Below, piece by piece: positions 41,895-51,082 of a stretch of 64,000 bases of DNA (position 1 is the stretch's first letter; each line of letters begins with the position of its first letter). Below the pieces are notes generated by a model, which was not told the origin of the DNA, searched no databases, and worked only from the letters and a program-made list of their open reading frames with translations. The position numbers and the translations under genes were made by a program. The stretch is taken from NCBI GenBank assembly GCA_017554405.1, contig JAFZIK010000004.1, positions 1-64,000 on the forward strand, in the 5' to 3' direction. The DNA is from Clostridia bacterium. GTDB lineage: Bacteria; Bacillota; Clostridia; Oscillospirales; Acutalibacteraceae.

Positions 41895-42893
41895 TTATTC
41901 AGTGATCACGGCATTGTCATACAGGTAGTCTCGGACTATGTGCTCGACCTTTTTTATCTCATCCAGAACCGCCTGACCGGTCGCCTCGCTTTCGGACAGA
42001 GAATAATCCGTGCCAAGCCCCTCTTTCTGGAGTATGGCATAGTATACCATTTGATCCTCTACCTGCGATTGAGCGGAGGTCTTCATTTGTGAATAAAAAT
42101 CGTCCTTCGTCATACCGTTATTTGTCAGAACAGTGGCGAAATCCATATTGTAGTTTGAAACGTAGTAATTATCGTAATACTCGTATACCGCGCCGATAAA
42201 AGTATTCATATCCGTATCCGTGCCGTCTTTTATCTCACTGCCGCTTAAGACCCGCTCAAAAAGCAGGTTCTGCGCGGCGCGCTTCTTTGTATCGGTTTGG
42301 TAGGCTTCAAAACTGCCGTAACCGAGCTCGGAATAATGATCGCTAACATCCACCGCGGAACTGCTCTTAACGTAGTTTACCTTGACCGTAAACACAACCG
42401 CGGCGCCCGCAAGATCGGCGTTGCCGTAGTTTTCCGGAAAAGTAAGGTCAAGGTCTACCGTATCGCCGATCCTTACGCCTACAAGTCCCTCTTCAAAGCC
42501 GGTAATAAAGGTATGCGAGCCGATAGTAAGATCATAGCCCTGAGCGGTGCCGCCATCGAAGGCGACCCCGTCCTTTTTGCCTACGTAATCGATGTTCGCA
42601 ACATCGCCGTCCTGCACCGTGCCCTCAAGTTTTTTCTCGGCAATACCGTTACTGCTGATATCCTTTTGCACCACCGCTTCATAAGCGGCGTTAAATTCAT
42701 CGGAAGCGGTATCGATCTGAAGACCTTTATACTCGCCGAGCTTTACATACTGAGAAAGGTCGGTCCCGCCGTAGATAAGCGTTCCCGCGTTAAAAGAGTT
42801 TTGTTGACCTGAGCCGTTATTGCCGCAGGCGCAAAGCGATACCAAAAGCGCGACCGCCGTAATTACCGAAATGATTCTAAGTGTGTTTTTCAT
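41895..42893 (-). CDS. FKBP-type prolyl isomerase lipoprotein with trigger-factor-like C-terminus
   Basis: A probable extracytoplasmic foldase. The 332-residue protein has a lipoprotein signal (residues 1-23, lipobox VSLCAC with the cysteine at 23). An FKBP-type PPIase domain follows (about 90-175, DGDVANIDYVGKKDGVAFDGGTA; ITGFEEGLVGVRIGDTVDLDLTFPENYG), then a helical region like the C-terminal chaperone part of trigger factor. The architecture is that of a surface trigger-factor paralogue rather than ribosome-bound Tig. It overlaps prfB by four bases. Confidence 0.85.
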   Translation of the reverse strand: MKNTLRIISVITAVALLVSLCACGNNGSGQQNSFNAGTLIYGGTDLSQYVKLGEYKGLQIDTASDEFNAAYEAVVQKDISSNGIAEKKLEGTVQDGDVANIDYVGKKDGVAFDGGTAQGYDLTIGSHTFITGFEEGLVGVRIGDTVDLDLTFPENYGNADLAGAAVVFTVKVNYVKSSSAVDVSDHYSELGYGSFEAYQTDTKKRAAQNLLFERVLSGSEIKDGTDTDMNTFIGAVYEYYDNYYVSNYNMDFATVLTNNGMTKDDFYSQMKTSAQSQVEDQMVYYAILQKEGLGTDYSLSESEATGQAVLDEIKKVEHIVRDYLYDNAVITE

Positions 42894-44005
42894 TTTGTTT
42901 CTCCCCTTGAATTGGATTTTAAATAGGCGTTTATAAAGCCGTCCAGGTCGCCGTCCATAACGGCGCCGATATTGCCGGTCTCATATTCCGTTCTGTGATC
43001 TTTGACCATTGTATAAGGCATAAAAACGTAAGACCTTATCTGCGAGCCCCAGGCGTTTTCCATCTGAACACCCTTGATATCCTCAATCTTTTCAAGGTGC
43101 TCGCGCTCCTTTATTTCAAGCAGTTTGGATTTAAGCATTTTCATTGCCTGATCGCGGTTCTGGAACTGGCTGCGCTCGTTCTGGCAGGCGACCACTATGC
43201 CCGTGGGTATATGGGTAAGGCGAACGGCGGAGGAGGTTTTGTTTATATGCTGACCGCCGGCGCCCGAGGAACGGAACACGTCCATTTTGATATCCTCATC
43301 GCGTATTTCGATATCTATATCGTCGCTGATCTCGGGCATTACCTCAACGGCGGCAAAGGAGGTATGCCGCCGCCCGGAAGCATCGAACGGCGATACGCGG
43401 ACAAGGCGGTGAACACCCGATTCGCTCTTTAAATATCCGTAGGCGTTTTCACCCTCTATAAGCATAACGGCGCTTTTCAGGCCCGCCTCGTCGCCCTCTA
43501 AAAAGTCAAGTATCTTTACCGCAAAGCCGTGGCGCTCGCCCCAGCGGGTATACATACGAACGAGCATCGATACCCAATCCATCGCCTCGGTGCCGCCGGC
43601 GCCCGAATGGAAGGTAAGTATGGCGTTGTTGCGGTCGTATTCACCGGTAAGCAGGGTCGAAAGGGTCTGGGCGGCAAGCTCGCTTTCAAGCTCGTCTATC
43701 GAAGCCGATATTTCCTCTACGAGCGAGATATCTCCCTCTTCATCGCCCATATCTATGAGCACCTCTATATCTTCATAAGACGCCTTTATCCTGTCGTATG
43801 CCTCTACCTTGTTTTTAAGCTTGCCGGTTTTTTGCAAAACCGCCTGCGAGTTTTCAAGGTCATCCCAAAAACCGGGAGCCGCGGACTTAAGCTCAAGCTC
43901 CTCGATATCGCGGCAAAGGCGGTCGTAGCCGATGGCATCCTTAAGCTCGGCGATCTCCTCTTTATGGGCTGTGAGCCGGAGTTTTAACTGTTCAAATTCA
44001 AGCAT
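42890..44005 (-). CDS. prfB: peptide chain release factor 2, without frameshift site
   Basis: RF2 ends translation at UGA and UAA. The 371-residue protein has the codon-recognition SPF motif (RVSPFDASGRRHTSF) and the catalytic GGQ (SSGAGGQHINKTSSAVR). The reading frame is continuous from the N-terminus (MLEFEQLKLRLTAHKEEI), so the programmed +1 frameshift (CUU UGA) that autoregulates prfB in many bacteria is absent. It is followed by the FKBP lipoprotein gene and preceded by prmA with a 12-base gap. Confidence 0.96.
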   Translation of the reverse strand: MLEFEQLKLRLTAHKEEIAELKDAIGYDRLCRDIEELELKSAAPGFWDDLENSQAVLQKTGKLKNKVEAYDRIKASYEDIEVLIDMGDEEGDISLVEEISASIDELESELAAQTLSTLLTGEYDRNNAILTFHSGAGGTEAMDWVSMLVRMYTRWGERHGFAVKILDFLEGDEAGLKSAVMLIEGENAYGYLKSESGVHRLVRVSPFDASGRRHTSFAAVEVMPEISDDIDIEIRDEDIKMDVFRSSGAGGQHINKTSSAVRLTHIPTGIVVACQNERSQFQNRDQAMKMLKSKLLEIKEREHLEKIEDIKGVQMENAWGSQIRSYVFMPYTMVKDHRTEYETGNIGAVMDGDLDGFINAYLKSNSRGETK

Positions 44006-44017
44006 ACATTCTCTCCT

Positions 44018-44938
44018 TTATGCTTTTTTCAAGAGATAGGCGTGCCACTCCTCGCGGGTGGGCGCCTTAATTATTTTAAAACCGTGCGCCGCGGCGGATT
44101 CCTCCACCTCTTTTGCGCGGATATCTATAATGCCCGATACGATAAGGCAGGCGTTATCAGCCATATATCCGGCAACGTCATCAAAAAGCCGCATGACCAC
44201 GTCGGCAACTATATTCGCGCAAACAATATCGTATTTACCGCTCACCTTATCGGCAAGATCGCCCACAAAAAACCCGGTTTTATCGTCGGTATTATTCCTT
44301 TTTGAGTTCGCGCGTGCGGTCTCCACCGCGAGTTCATCTATATCAACTCCGGTGGCGCTGTCCGCCCCCAAAAGGCAGGCGGCTATCGCAAGAATACCGC
44401 TTCCGGTGCCGATATCAAGGACCTTTGCGCCCTTTGTTACGGTATCCTCAAGAATGTTAAGGCAAAGCGAGGTGGTAGCGTGGGTGCCGGTGCCGAACGC
44501 CGCGCCGGGGTCAAGCGATATGACCTTGCGGTTTTCTTTGTTATCATAAGTTTCCCAGCTCGGGCAAACGGCGAGCCGCTTCCCTATTTCAAAAGCTTTA
44601 AAATACTTTTTCCAGTTTTCGTTCCAATCCTCATCGTTCACGGTTACTCTTTCGGCGGTATACGCGATACCGGCGGCGCAAAGCCGCTCTTCAAGGTAGA
44701 TAAGCGCCTCGGCGGCGTTATCGTCGCTTGAAATATAGATATGGATAACGGCGCTGTTGCGGTCCTTTTTTATCAGTTCTTCATCGATAAGATCGATATG
44801 GGCTATCTGCTTAGCATCCGCCTCAAGATTTGAATAATCCTCGATGTAGATACCGTATGGCACCGCCATATTGGCTATCGCCGCCGCCGTTTCAAGGTCG
44901 CCTACCGGCACCGTGATCTTAATTTCGTTCCAGTTCAT
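44018..44938 (-). CDS. prmA: ribosomal protein L11 methyltransferase
   Basis: PrmA trimethylates L11 using S-adenosylmethionine. The 306-residue protein has a PrmA-specific N-terminal domain and the SAM-binding core (VLDIGTGSGILAIAACLLGA), with GAAFGTGTHATTSLC before it and the DIVCANIVADV motif IV after it. Length is normal. It overlaps the alaX-like gene by four bases. Confidence 0.94.
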   Translation of the reverse strand: MNWNEIKITVPVGDLETAAAIANMAVPYGIYIEDYSNLEADAKQIAHIDLIDEELIKKDRNSAVIHIYISSDDNAAEALIYLEERLCAAGIAYTAERVTVNDEDWNENWKKYFKAFEIGKRLAVCPSWETYDNKENRKVISLDPGAAFGTGTHATTSLCLNILEDTVTKGAKVLDIGTGSGILAIAACLLGADSATGVDIDELAVETARANSKRNNTDDKTGFFVGDLADKVSGKYDIVCANIVADVVMRLFDDVAGYMADNACLIVSGIIDIRAKEVEESAAAHGFKIIKAPTREEWHAYLLKKA

Positions 44939-46092
44939 AATTTCTCCGAAGTTTTAAAGTAATCTTTTATTTCCGAAAGCGGAGCGGTTATGCTGCCCTG
45001 CCGGATATTTCCCCTGCCGCCGCCTTTTACGGGAAGCGCGGACTTAAGATCGGCAAAACGCAATGAAAGCTCCTCTTCCCCGCCGCACATTACAAACGCC
45101 GCGCCTGCCGCGTTTTGGGCAAGCGCTATGCGAACGCCGCCGTATGCTTTATGTAAACCGTCAGCCGCTGCCTGAAGCTCGGCGATATCGGCTTCCTCCA
45201 GAAAGAGCGCCTGCTTACTCTTATCGAAAAGTTTTATCTCATATTTTAACATCTGCGACTTAAGCGTTTTAGAACGCTGTTTTTCCTCTTCATAACGGGC
45301 GGCGAGCGATAAAACCGCCTTTGCCGCCTCACCGGTTTTAGCCGAAAGCGCCGCGCAGACCGTTTTTATATCCTCGGTCTTTTCCCGATAATCGAGCAGC
45401 GCAAAGGCGCCGCACTTCATAAAAATACGGGTGCCGCCGTGCTGTTTTTCGGTTGATAAAAACTTGATGGCGCCTATCTCGCCGGTGCGCTTTACGTGGG
45501 GAGCGCAGCAGGCGCATATATCGGTATCCTCGATTTTTACAAGCCGTATATCCCCCGTTATCCCCGATTTTGCGCGGTAAGCGATCTTTTCAAGCTCTCC
45601 GGCTTCGGGATAAAAACAGGTAACGGGCAGATTAAGCCATACGCGGCGGTTTGCCTCGGTTTCAAGCTCGGTAAGCTGTTCGGGCGTGAAAAAACCGTCA
45701 AAATCAAAGGTGACCTCGTTTTCGTTAAGGTGGAAACCGATATTATTAAAACCGTATTTTTTAAACACAAGTCCCGAAACGATATGCTCGGCGGTATGGT
45801 TCTGCATAAAATTAAAGCGGCGGTCAAAGTCGATTTCACCGGTGACCTCCTCACCCGGCTTAAAGGGCGAGCGCGTAAAATGGAATATCTCACCGTTTTG
45901 TATCTGAACGTCAAAAACCTCTACGCCCGAGACGTTCCCTATATCCGAGGGTTGTCCTCCCCCCTCGGGGAAGAAGGCGGTCTTATCGAGAACGGTTTTA
46001 TATCCGCGTTCATCAGCTTCGCAGGAGAGCACGGCGGCTTTGAACCGTTTTATATAGGCGTCGGTCTCAAAAAGCTTTCCGGTTTTCATCAC
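44935..46092 (-). CDS. alaX: alanyl-tRNA editing protein, long AlaX type
   Basis: A free-standing hydrolase of mischarged tRNA-Ala. The 385-residue protein has an N-terminal AlaRS-like segment (FFPEGGGQPSDIG), the zinc editing site HTAEH plus CACCAPHV, and a C-terminal DHHA1-like region with a helix-rich linker and a GGGRGN motif (LPVKGGGRGNIRQG). This is the long form with an oligomerisation/tRNA domain. It sits between murC and prmA with four-base overlaps on each side. Confidence 0.9.
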   Translation of the reverse strand: MMKTGKLFETDAYIKRFKAAVLSCEADERGYKTVLDKTAFFPEGGGQPSDIGNVSGVEVFDVQIQNGEIFHFTRSPFKPGEEVTGEIDFDRRFNFMQNHTAEHIVSGLVFKKYGFNNIGFHLNENEVTFDFDGFFTPEQLTELETEANRRVWLNLPVTCFYPEAGELEKIAYRAKSGITGDIRLVKIEDTDICACCAPHVKRTGEIGAIKFLSTEKQHGGTRIFMKCGAFALLDYREKTEDIKTVCAALSAKTGEAAKAVLSLAARYEEEKQRSKTLKSQMLKYEIKLFDKSKQALFLEEADIAELQAAADGLHKAYGGVRIALAQNAAGAAFVMCGGEEELSLRFADLKSALPVKGGGRGNIRQGSITAPLSEIKDYFKTSEKL

Positions 46093-47459
46093 AACTTCTC
46101 CAGAACCATATGCGCGACCTTGAATATATCGCCCGCGCCCATAGTTATAACTATATCGCCCGCCGCCGCTTCGTGCGCCATTTCTAAAGCGAGCTCGCCG
46201 TAATCGGCTATCACCCTGCCGCCGGGTATACTGCCCGCGATATCCTCGGAGCTTATACCGTAAACGTTTTCTTCTCTTGACGCGACGATAGGCGTTAAAA
46301 ACACCTTATCCGCAAGGGAAAGCGATTTTATCATACCGTCTTTTAAGAGCGCCGCGCGGGAATAGGTATAGGGCTGAAAAGCCGCTATTATCCGCTTATA
46401 ACCGAGCGATCTTGCCGCTTTAAGGGTGGCGGCGATCTCGGTAGGATGATGCGCGTAATCATCAACCACAGTAACGCCGTTTTTCTCGCCTATCACCTGA
46501 AAACGCCTGCCGGCGCCGGTAAACTCCGATAAAGCGGCGCTGATACCTTCGGGCGAAACGCCCGAATCAAAGCACACCGCGAAGCTGACAAGACCGTTAT
46601 AGATATTATGCCTGCCGGGGACGTGCATTTCAAGGTGGCCCACCTTTTCACCGCCGCGCAGAACGTCAAAAGAGAAACCGTATTTTCCGGGGTTTATGTT
46701 AACCGGGCGGTAAAAGTTTTCTTCCCCGAAGCCGAAGCTTATCGCCTTTGTCCCTGCGGCTCCTACCGCCTTTACGCAAAGCGGATCATCGCCGTTATAA
46801 TAGCAGGTCGCCGCCTTGCCGCAGAACTTCATAAAGGAGGCGGTAAGGTTATCCATGGTTTTGAAATAATCGAGGTGGTCGTCGTCGATATTGAGCAGAA
46901 CGGCAATATCGGGTGAGAACTCAAGAAAGCTATCCACAAACTCGCAGGATTCGCAAACAAGGGTATCGCTGCTGCCGAAAACGCAGGCACTGCCGGCTAT
47001 CGGCAGTTTGCCGCCTATTACAGCCGAAGGATTTTGCTTGTTTAAAATGAGTATTTGTGTTATCATAGAGGAAACGGTGGTTTTGCCGTGGGTCCCGGCA
47101 ACGCCTATCGTGTTTCCGTAAAACCTTGTTATGGCGCCCAGCAGTTTGGACCTTTCAAACGCGGGTATACCGGCGGCGCGCGCCGCGGCAAGCTCGGGAT
47201 TATCGGAATGCACCGCCGCGGAATAACCCACGACCTCGGCGCCCGCGATGTTTTCGGCGCTCTGCCCGATAAAAACCTTTATGCCGAGCCGCTCTAAGCG
47301 GTCGGTATTATCGCTTTTCGCCCTATCCGAGCCGGATACGGAATAGCCCATATTGAAAAGCAGTTCGGCAATCGGGCACATACCGCTTCCGCCCACCCCT
47401 ATAAGGTGGATACTGCGGGCGTTTTTTATAACGATATCTTCATTTGTAAGTTTTTTCAT
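46089..47459 (-). CDS. murC: UDP-N-acetylmuramate--L-alanine ligase
   Basis: MurC adds the first amino acid of the peptidoglycan stem peptide. The 456-residue protein has HLIGVGGSGMCPIAELL, the ATP site GVAGTHGKTTVSSMI, LNIDDDHLDYF, and the C-terminal DDYAHHPTEIAATL. AGGTG lies seven bases before the ATG. It leads a minus-strand operon with alaX, prmA, prfB and the FKBP lipoprotein, divergent from cca. Confidence 0.96.
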   Translation of the reverse strand: MKKLTNEDIVIKNARSIHLIGVGGSGMCPIAELLFNMGYSVSGSDRAKSDNTDRLERLGIKVFIGQSAENIAGAEVVGYSAAVHSDNPELAAARAAGIPAFERSKLLGAITRFYGNTIGVAGTHGKTTVSSMITQILILNKQNPSAVIGGKLPIAGSACVFGSSDTLVCESCEFVDSFLEFSPDIAVLLNIDDDHLDYFKTMDNLTASFMKFCGKAATCYYNGDDPLCVKAVGAAGTKAISFGFGEENFYRPVNINPGKYGFSFDVLRGGEKVGHLEMHVPGRHNIYNGLVSFAVCFDSGVSPEGISAALSEFTGAGRRFQVIGEKNGVTVVDDYAHHPTEIAATLKAARSLGYKRIIAAFQPYTYSRAALLKDGMIKSLSLADKVFLTPIVASREENVYGISSEDIAGSIPGGRVIADYGELALEMAHEAAAGDIVITMGAGDIFKVAHMVLEKL

Positions 47460-47549
47460 AGCCGTTCACCTATCGGAATAATAGTATACAGAATTATTAT
47501 ACTTCATTTCTACGGAAAAATAAACCTTTTTTTGCAAGAGGTGGAAAAA

Positions 47550-48695
47550 ATGCTTCTAAAAATGCCCCAAAACGTCCGGTTTATCATTGATACGCTGAAT
47601 GAAAACGGCTTTTCCGCCTATATGGTGGGCGGTTGCGTGCGCGATCTTCTGCTCCATAATGACCCGCACGATTACGACGTTTGCACGAGCGCAACGCCCG
47701 AAGACGTTATTAGGTTATTCGATAAAACCGTAAACACCGGAGTTAAGCACGGCACGGTAACCGTTATCATAGATAAACAGCCGGTAGAGGTCACCACCTT
47801 CCGCACCGAAGGTGAATACGGCGATTTTCGCCACCCCGATAAGGTGGTATACGTCCGCGACCTTGAAAGCGATCTTTCCCGCCGCGATTTCACGGTAAAC
47901 GCGATGTGCTATAATGATAAAGAGGGGCTTATAGATATCTTCGGCGGAGAAAAGGACCTTAAAGCAAAGGTCCTGCGCGCCGTGGGCGACCCGGATACCC
48001 GTTTTAAGGAGGACGCGCTCAGGATACTGCGCCTTTTCAGGTTTTGTTCGGCGCTCGGCTTTAAAGCGGAGGAAAAAACGCTTGCCGCCGCAAAGCAAAA
48101 CGCCTATCTTTTAAAAAACATAAGTGCAGAACGCATATCCGCCGAGCTTTCGCGCATTGCCCGCGGCAGTGATCCCGCGGCGGTTTTGCCGCTGCTTGAC
48201 TGCGAAGGTCTGCCCTTTTTAAGAAAAAACGGCGATATAAAAAAGATACCGGGTCTGCCCGATAACGAAAAACTTAAATACTTTGCGTTTTTAAATCTTT
48301 TATGCGAAGATCTGCCCGGCGCGCTTGATTTTCTTAAATGCTCGAACGCCTTTAAAAAATACGCCCTGGGTCTGCGGCGCGCCTTTGAGTTTAAATGTGA
48401 AAACCGGGCGGATATAAAGCGCCTGCTCGCGATTTTAGGTGAAGACGTTTTCGATATGTTTTGCTACAAATCGGCGATAAGCGGCGAGGATACCGCGGAC
48501 AAAGCGGCTACGGCAAGGGATATAATAAACCGGAATGAACCGTATAAAATAAGTCAACTTGCCTTAAACGGAAACGATATCGCCGCGCTCGGATACGGCG
48601 GAAAAGAAATAAACGAAATACTTAAAAGATTGCTTGAAACCGTGATCGAAGACCCGGCACAAAACCGCAAGGAAACTCTTATAAAAATGATATGA
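47550..48695 (+). CDS. cca: CCA tRNA nucleotidyltransferase
   Basis: This enzyme adds or repairs the 3'-CCA end of tRNAs. From ATG 47550 (GAGGTGG five bases upstream) it is 381 residues. It has the class II signature VGGCVRDLLL, the metal-binding HDYDVCTSATPE, RTEGEYGDFRHPD, the RRDFTVNAM motif and the neck FKEDALRILRLFRF, then a helical body. Frames upstream to 47406 lie over the murC start and are not coding. A terminator follows. Confidence 0.93.
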   Translation: MLLKMPQNVRFIIDTLNENGFSAYMVGGCVRDLLLHNDPHDYDVCTSATPEDVIRLFDKTVNTGVKHGTVTVIIDKQPVEVTTFRTEGEYGDFRHPDKVVYVRDLESDLSRRDFTVNAMCYNDKEGLIDIFGGEKDLKAKVLRAVGDPDTRFKEDALRILRLFRFCSALGFKAEEKTLAAAKQNAYLLKNISAERISAELSRIARGSDPAAVLPLLDCEGLPFLRKNGDIKKIPGLPDNEKLKYFAFLNLLCEDLPGALDFLKCSNAFKKYALGLRRAFEFKCENRADIKRLLAILGEDVFDMFCYKSAISGEDTADKAATARDIINRNEPYKISQLALNGNDIAALGYGGKEINEILKRLLETVIEDPAQNRKETLIKMI

Positions 48696-48710
48696 TGTAA
48701 CTAAAACCCG

Positions 48711-48758
48711 AAGGATGCCATACAATGTATTGAATTACATTTCGGCATCCTTTTTTTG
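48711..48758 (+). terminator. terminator of cca, overlapping a sporulation-type promoter motif
   Basis: Outer stem AAGGATGCC/GGCATCCTT and inner stem AATGTA/TACATT with a TTGAAT loop are followed by seven T residues. CATACAAT (48719-48726), a good match to SigE/SigK -10 boxes, lies inside the structure. Confidence 0.8.
48719..48726 (+). promoter_or_regulatory. candidate SigE/SigK-type -10 element ahead of dpaA
   Basis: CATACAAT matches the -10 of mother-cell sigma factors (SigE CATACA-T, SigK CATAnnnTA with one mismatch). A weak AC-type -35 (GTAAC, about 17 bases upstream) would fit SigK. The predicted start falls in the terminator loop, leaving a leader of roughly 37 bases to dpaA. This explains how dpaA is expressed only 12 bases after a terminator. 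It is an inference. Confidence 0.4.
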
Positions 48759-48769
48759 CGGGTGATATT

Positions 48770-49564
48770 ATGAAGGTCACGGTTATCGGCGGGGACCGCC
48801 GTATGATTTTTGCAAAAAGCGAGTTTGAACGGCGCGGATTTGAGGCGAATGCCCTTTACCCCGGGCAGGGCGGTTCTGATATAAACGGGAGCGACGTTAT
48901 CGTTTTACCCGTTCCGGTCACGCGGGACGGGGTTAACATAAACTGCCCTCTTGCCGAAGAAAAGCCGCCGCTTTCGATACTTTTTGAGCTTCCGGAGAAT
49001 ATCCGGGTATTCGGCGGCGGCGAGCTGCCCTTAAAAAACTATACCAACTACCTTGCACTCGAGGAATACGCCGTGAAAAACGCGGCGCTGACGGCGGAGG
49101 GCGCTATAAGTTATGCGATAGAGCACACCTGTTTTTCACTTTTGGGAAGCGAAATTCTCGTAATCGGCTGCGGCAGGGTCGGAAAGGCGTTAAGCCGGCG
49201 GCTCGAGGGTTTTGCTCCCCGCCTTACGGTAAGCGCAAGAAGCAGTAAGGATCTGGCGTTGCTCGAAATATCCGGCACAGATCATATCAGAACCGGCGAT
49301 ATTGATAGAGTAACGAAGCGGTTCGATATAGTTTTCAACACGGTTGACATAAAGTTTTCATCTGCTACAGCGCAGGTGCTTGCGGGATCGCTTTTTATAG
49401 ACCTTTCGAGCCGCGGCGGATTTGAAGAGGACGCAACGGTAAATCTGCCCGGATATATCCGGCTACCGGGCATCCCGGGCAAGACGGCGCCGCAAACAGC
49501 CGGCAGGATAATTGCCGAAACGGTAATCAATTCACTTGAGAACACAGGAGAAAAATATGCGTGA
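48770..49564 (+). CDS. dpaA: dipicolinate synthase subunit A
   Basis: With DpaB, DpaA oxidises the dapA product to dipicolinic acid, which fills the spore core with calcium. The 264-residue protein has an N-terminal family domain (VTVIGGDRRMIFAKSEF), a Rossmann NAD(P) motif (ILVIGCGRVGKALSRRL), and NTVDIKFSS plus FIDLSSRGGFE typical of SpoVFA. It overlaps dpaB by eight bases. It would be made in the mother cell late in sporulation. Confidence 0.94.
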   Translation: MKVTVIGGDRRMIFAKSEFERRGFEANALYPGQGGSDINGSDVIVLPVPVTRDGVNINCPLAEEKPPLSILFELPENIRVFGGGELPLKNYTNYLALEEYAVKNAALTAEGAISYAIEHTCFSLLGSEILVIGCGRVGKALSRRLEGFAPRLTVSARSSKDLALLEISGTDHIRTGDIDRVTKRFDIVFNTVDIKFSSATAQVLAGSLFIDLSSRGGFEEDATVNLPGYIRLPGIPGKTAPQTAGRIIAETVINSLENTGEKYA

Positions 49565-50138
49565 TATAACCTTGGGATACGCCTTTTGCGGTTCGTTTTG
49601 CACTATGGCGGAGTCGCTTGCCGAACTCGAAAAACTATCGCAAAATGATATAAGAATAATACCTATAATGTCCGAAGCGGCATACGGCACCGATACCCGC
49701 TTCGGCAAAGCCGAAAGCATTAATGAAAGAATCGAGGAATTATGCCACGAAAAGATAATCCACACCATAACCGCCGCCGAGCCGATAGGTCCTAAAAAAC
49801 TGCTTGATATACTTGTTGTATCGCCCTGCACCGGCAACACGGCGGCGAAAATAGCGCTCGGTATCACCGATACGCCGGTAACGATGGCGGTAAAAGCGCA
49901 CCTTAGGAACGGTCGACCGGTGGTTTTAGGGCTTGCAACAAACGACGCGCTCGGTGCCTCGGCAAAAAACATAGGCGTCCTGCACGGCACAAAAAATATT
50001 TATTTTATACCCTATGGGCAGGACGATCCCGAAAGCAAGCCGACTTCGATGGTATGCGATTTTAAAAAGACCGGAGAGACTATAGAGGCGGCGCTTGCCG
50101 GCAGGCAGATACAGCCGATACTGGACGTTAGATATTAG
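49557..50138 (+). CDS. dpaB: dipicolinate synthase subunit B (flavoprotein)
   Basis: Second subunit, a flavoprotein of the Dfp family. From ATG 49557 (GGAG six bases upstream, overlapping the dpaA stop as ATGCGTGA) it is 193 residues. It has GYAFCGSFCTM near the N-terminus, VVSPCTGNTAAKIALGITDTPVTMAVKAHLRN (in parts: SPCTGNTAAKIALGITD, VTMAVKAHLR) and LGLATNDALGASAKNIG. No terminator with a clear T tract follows; the next 35 bases are GATAGAT-like repeats. Confidence 0.94.
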   Translation: MRDITLGYAFCGSFCTMAESLAELEKLSQNDIRIIPIMSEAAYGTDTRFGKAESINERIEELCHEKIIHTITAAEPIGPKKLLDILVVSPCTGNTAAKIALGITDTPVTMAVKAHLRNGRPVVLGLATNDALGASAKNIGVLHGTKNIYFIPYGQDDPESKPTSMVCDFKKTGETIEAALAGRQIQPILDVRY

Positions 50139-50173
50139 ATGATAGATGTTAGACGTCGGGAAAAAAGATTATT

Positions 50174-51082
50174 CTATAAGAATATGGCGGCGGCGGACAT
50201 AATCCCCGCCGTTATCTTTTTGTTTTTGATACCGGCTTTTGACAAAAGCAGCGCCGCCAGCTTTATCGATACTCCGCATTTTATAAGATGGCACACGAAA
50301 AACGCAATATAGGCAAAGCCGTCCATTCGGGTAAAAAGATTGCCTACAGTAACGGTGCTTATATCGCCGATATAGGGGTAATCGAGTTTAGCGGAAAGCG
50401 GCAGTCCGAAGCTTAAAACTGTATCGAAAAGAACGATAAGCGAAAGCGCCGCGCCAAGGATCACACCGCCCGCCGCGCCGCCCGGCGATATCTTTTTGCC
50501 GAAAACGGCGATATACCCCACCGCCGGAAGCGTCGGCAAAAACATTCTTAAAAAATAGTTTTCCGAGTCTTTTAAAAAGGTATCACCAAAGGAAAAGACC
50601 CCTGAAAGATTCTTAATATCAAAGGTTTTAAGCGACATAAAAAAGAGCAAAGGCAGTATCACGCTTACCGCCACCGCCGAAAAAAGCGAAAACTTATATA
50701 CCGCGCCGCTGCCCGATACGGCAAAATAAAAAACGCAAAAGGCGAATATCGCCTTTATAGAGATCATCCCCGAGCGGTAAAGCACCGTATCGTATATAAA
50801 GCCGCAGTATTCTTTTAAAGAAAAGAGCGCCGCCGCGAAGCTTGCCGCCGCTATGACAACGCACAGTATTTTTGTTAAAAAAGGATTTATATTCCGCGCT
50901 TTAAAGCGTCCGAGCAACGCCGCCAAAACCGCTGCAAGACAAAGCGCACCGCCGAGCGCGGCAAAATACGGCAAAAGCGAATCTTTTGAAAACGGCGCCG
51001 CTATAAGCCCGTTTGCCAAAGAAAACGCGGCTATAAGAGAAACGTTATATAAAACGGTGCTCCTTTTATTTTCAGTTTCCAT
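50174..51082 (-). CDS. GerAB-like spore germination permease, short and divergent
   Basis: Putative transmembrane subunit of a germinant receptor. The 302-residue protein is almost entirely hydrophobic, with about nine or ten helices. Assignment rests mainly on position after gerAA and gerAC genes and on an APC-superfamily-like layout, because sequence motifs are weak. GerAB proteins are usually about 360 residues, so this one is short. The frame overlaps the GerAC-like gene by 11 bases. Confidence 0.7.
   Translation of the reverse strand: METENKRSTVLYNVSLIAAFSLANGLIAAPFSKDSLLPYFAALGGALCLAAVLAALLGRFKARNINPFLTKILCVVIAAASFAAALFSLKEYCGFIYDTVLYRSGMISIKAIFAFCVFYFAVSGSGAVYKFSLFSAVAVSVILPLLFFMSLKTFDIKNLSGVFSFGDTFLKDSENYFLRMFLPTLPAVGYIAVFGKKISPGGAAGGVILGAALSLIVLFDTVLSFGLPLSAKLDYPYIGDISTVTVGNLFTRMDGFAYIAFFVCHLIKCGVSIKLAALLLSKAGIKNKKITAGIMSAAAIFL

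Noticed and set aside
47406..47549. Upstream extension of cca
   Set aside because: It would overlap the murC start and its leader; ATG 47550 has a GAGGTGG site.
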